Source: Kuenenia sp039794105
Lineage (GTDB): Bacteria; Planctomycetota; Brocadiia; Brocadiales; Brocadiaceae
Assembly (NCBI RefSeq): GCF_039794105.1
Contig: NZ_JBDIWA010000016.1
Coordinates: forward strand, 7,845 to 71,844
Length of the DNA stretch: 64,000 nt
Direction: 5' to 3'
The position numbers were made by a program, and so were the translations under genes. Position 1 is the first letter of the stretch. Each line of letters begins with the position of its first letter. This document shows positions 63,851-64,000 of the stretch, in pieces. The notes under the pieces were generated by a model. That model was not told where the DNA came from. It saw only the letters and a program-made list of their open reading frames with translations, and did not search any database.

Positions 63851-64000
63851 TACTAGCGCTGGAAACTACATTTGCGGGTTCAGGTTTGCAACCCAATGTC
63901 ATTAAGTTAAGAAAAGCATCGCAAAAAAACGATATATCATCTTGATTAACAATAAGTTAGGTGGTATAATCAATGCCGAGTTAAACGTAATTTACCAGCA

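Larger units (their letters stand above)
63579..64000. other. Repeat-rich non-coding right end
   Basis: About 420 bases with no credible gene. It holds a solo GTAACACTTTAG end (63723), a TGTAGTGCGACGA hairpin (63761-63789) and a 46-base perfect palindrome (63805-63850). The rest to 64000 is AT-rich and featureless. Confidence 0.6.

Overview
This window looks like chromosome from a Gram-negative-type planctomycete, most likely an anammox relative (order Brocadiales, Kuenenia/Brocadia-like). That assignment is inference: it rests on an outer-membrane LptD together with a MetV/GltD/MvhD-type C1 module, many TPR lipoproteins, a tetrapyrrole-type radical SAM enzyme and a moderately AT-rich composition. 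No rRNA, phage or CRISPR array is visible. Most genes are housekeeping genes in short co-directional runs. The novelty is in the repeats, in a decayed stretch, and in several proteins with unusual fusions or missing catalytic residues.

Layout. 1-9839 (minus): one long run DegT aminotransferase > lptD > coaD > ymdB-like phosphodiesterase > xseA > xseB > dxs, then nadK, which runs off the left edge. 10233-15384 (plus): tRNA-Arg, nadB, a YjbQ-like gene, a GltD-ferredoxin-MvhD fusion and metV. 15441-18980: a decayed zone holding a frameshifted DUF3782-like nuclease, nested palindromic elements, a broken PIN toxin with an intact small partner, an IS66 remnant and a truncated receiver-PilZ regulator. 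18986-26809 (minus): gluconokinase, aspA, tmk, the rtcB/archease RNA-repair pair, a universal stress protein and lon. 26927-31629: nadC, purD, initiator tRNA, a GDT1-like transporter, trpC, thioredoxin and ferredoxin-thioredoxin reductase. 31715-37666 (minus): a TIGR04076 protein, a histidine kinase/response regulator/transglutaminase-like lipoprotein set and a radical SAM protein with three PCP_red repeats. 38002-42795: TPR lipoproteins, an orphan ParA with a membrane partner, and birA. 43266-50252: groEL-groES-groEL, dnaJ, an FmdB-like protein, yacG and a large membrane protein. 50552-56790: der, an exported methyltransferase, a UvrD-type helicase, and a sulfur module of cysteine desulfurase, IscU and TusA. 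56787-64000: an integrase fragment, lipoproteins, a sulfotransferase, a pseudo-protease with TPRs, a SPOR-like protein, arfB and an alcohol dehydrogenase.

How the genes work together. nadB, nadC and nadK cover de novo NAD(P) synthesis, and aspA draws on the same aspartate pool. MetV and the GltD-ferredoxin-MvhD protein probably supply electrons to methylene-tetrahydrofolate reductase. Desulfurase, IscU and TusA move sulfur for Fe-S and thiolation chemistry. GroEL/ES, DnaJ and Lon form a protein-quality group; groEL and dnaJ share an upstream motif.

Observations most worth following: a cysteine desulfurase whose PLP lysine is replaced by Gln; a trypsin-fold/TPR protein that has lost its whole catalytic triad; a radical SAM enzyme with three PCP_red repeats; a dispersed repeat that supplies the ribosome binding site of two unrelated genes; a small inverted-repeat element family ending in GTAACACTTTAG; and the motif shared upstream of the chaperone genes.
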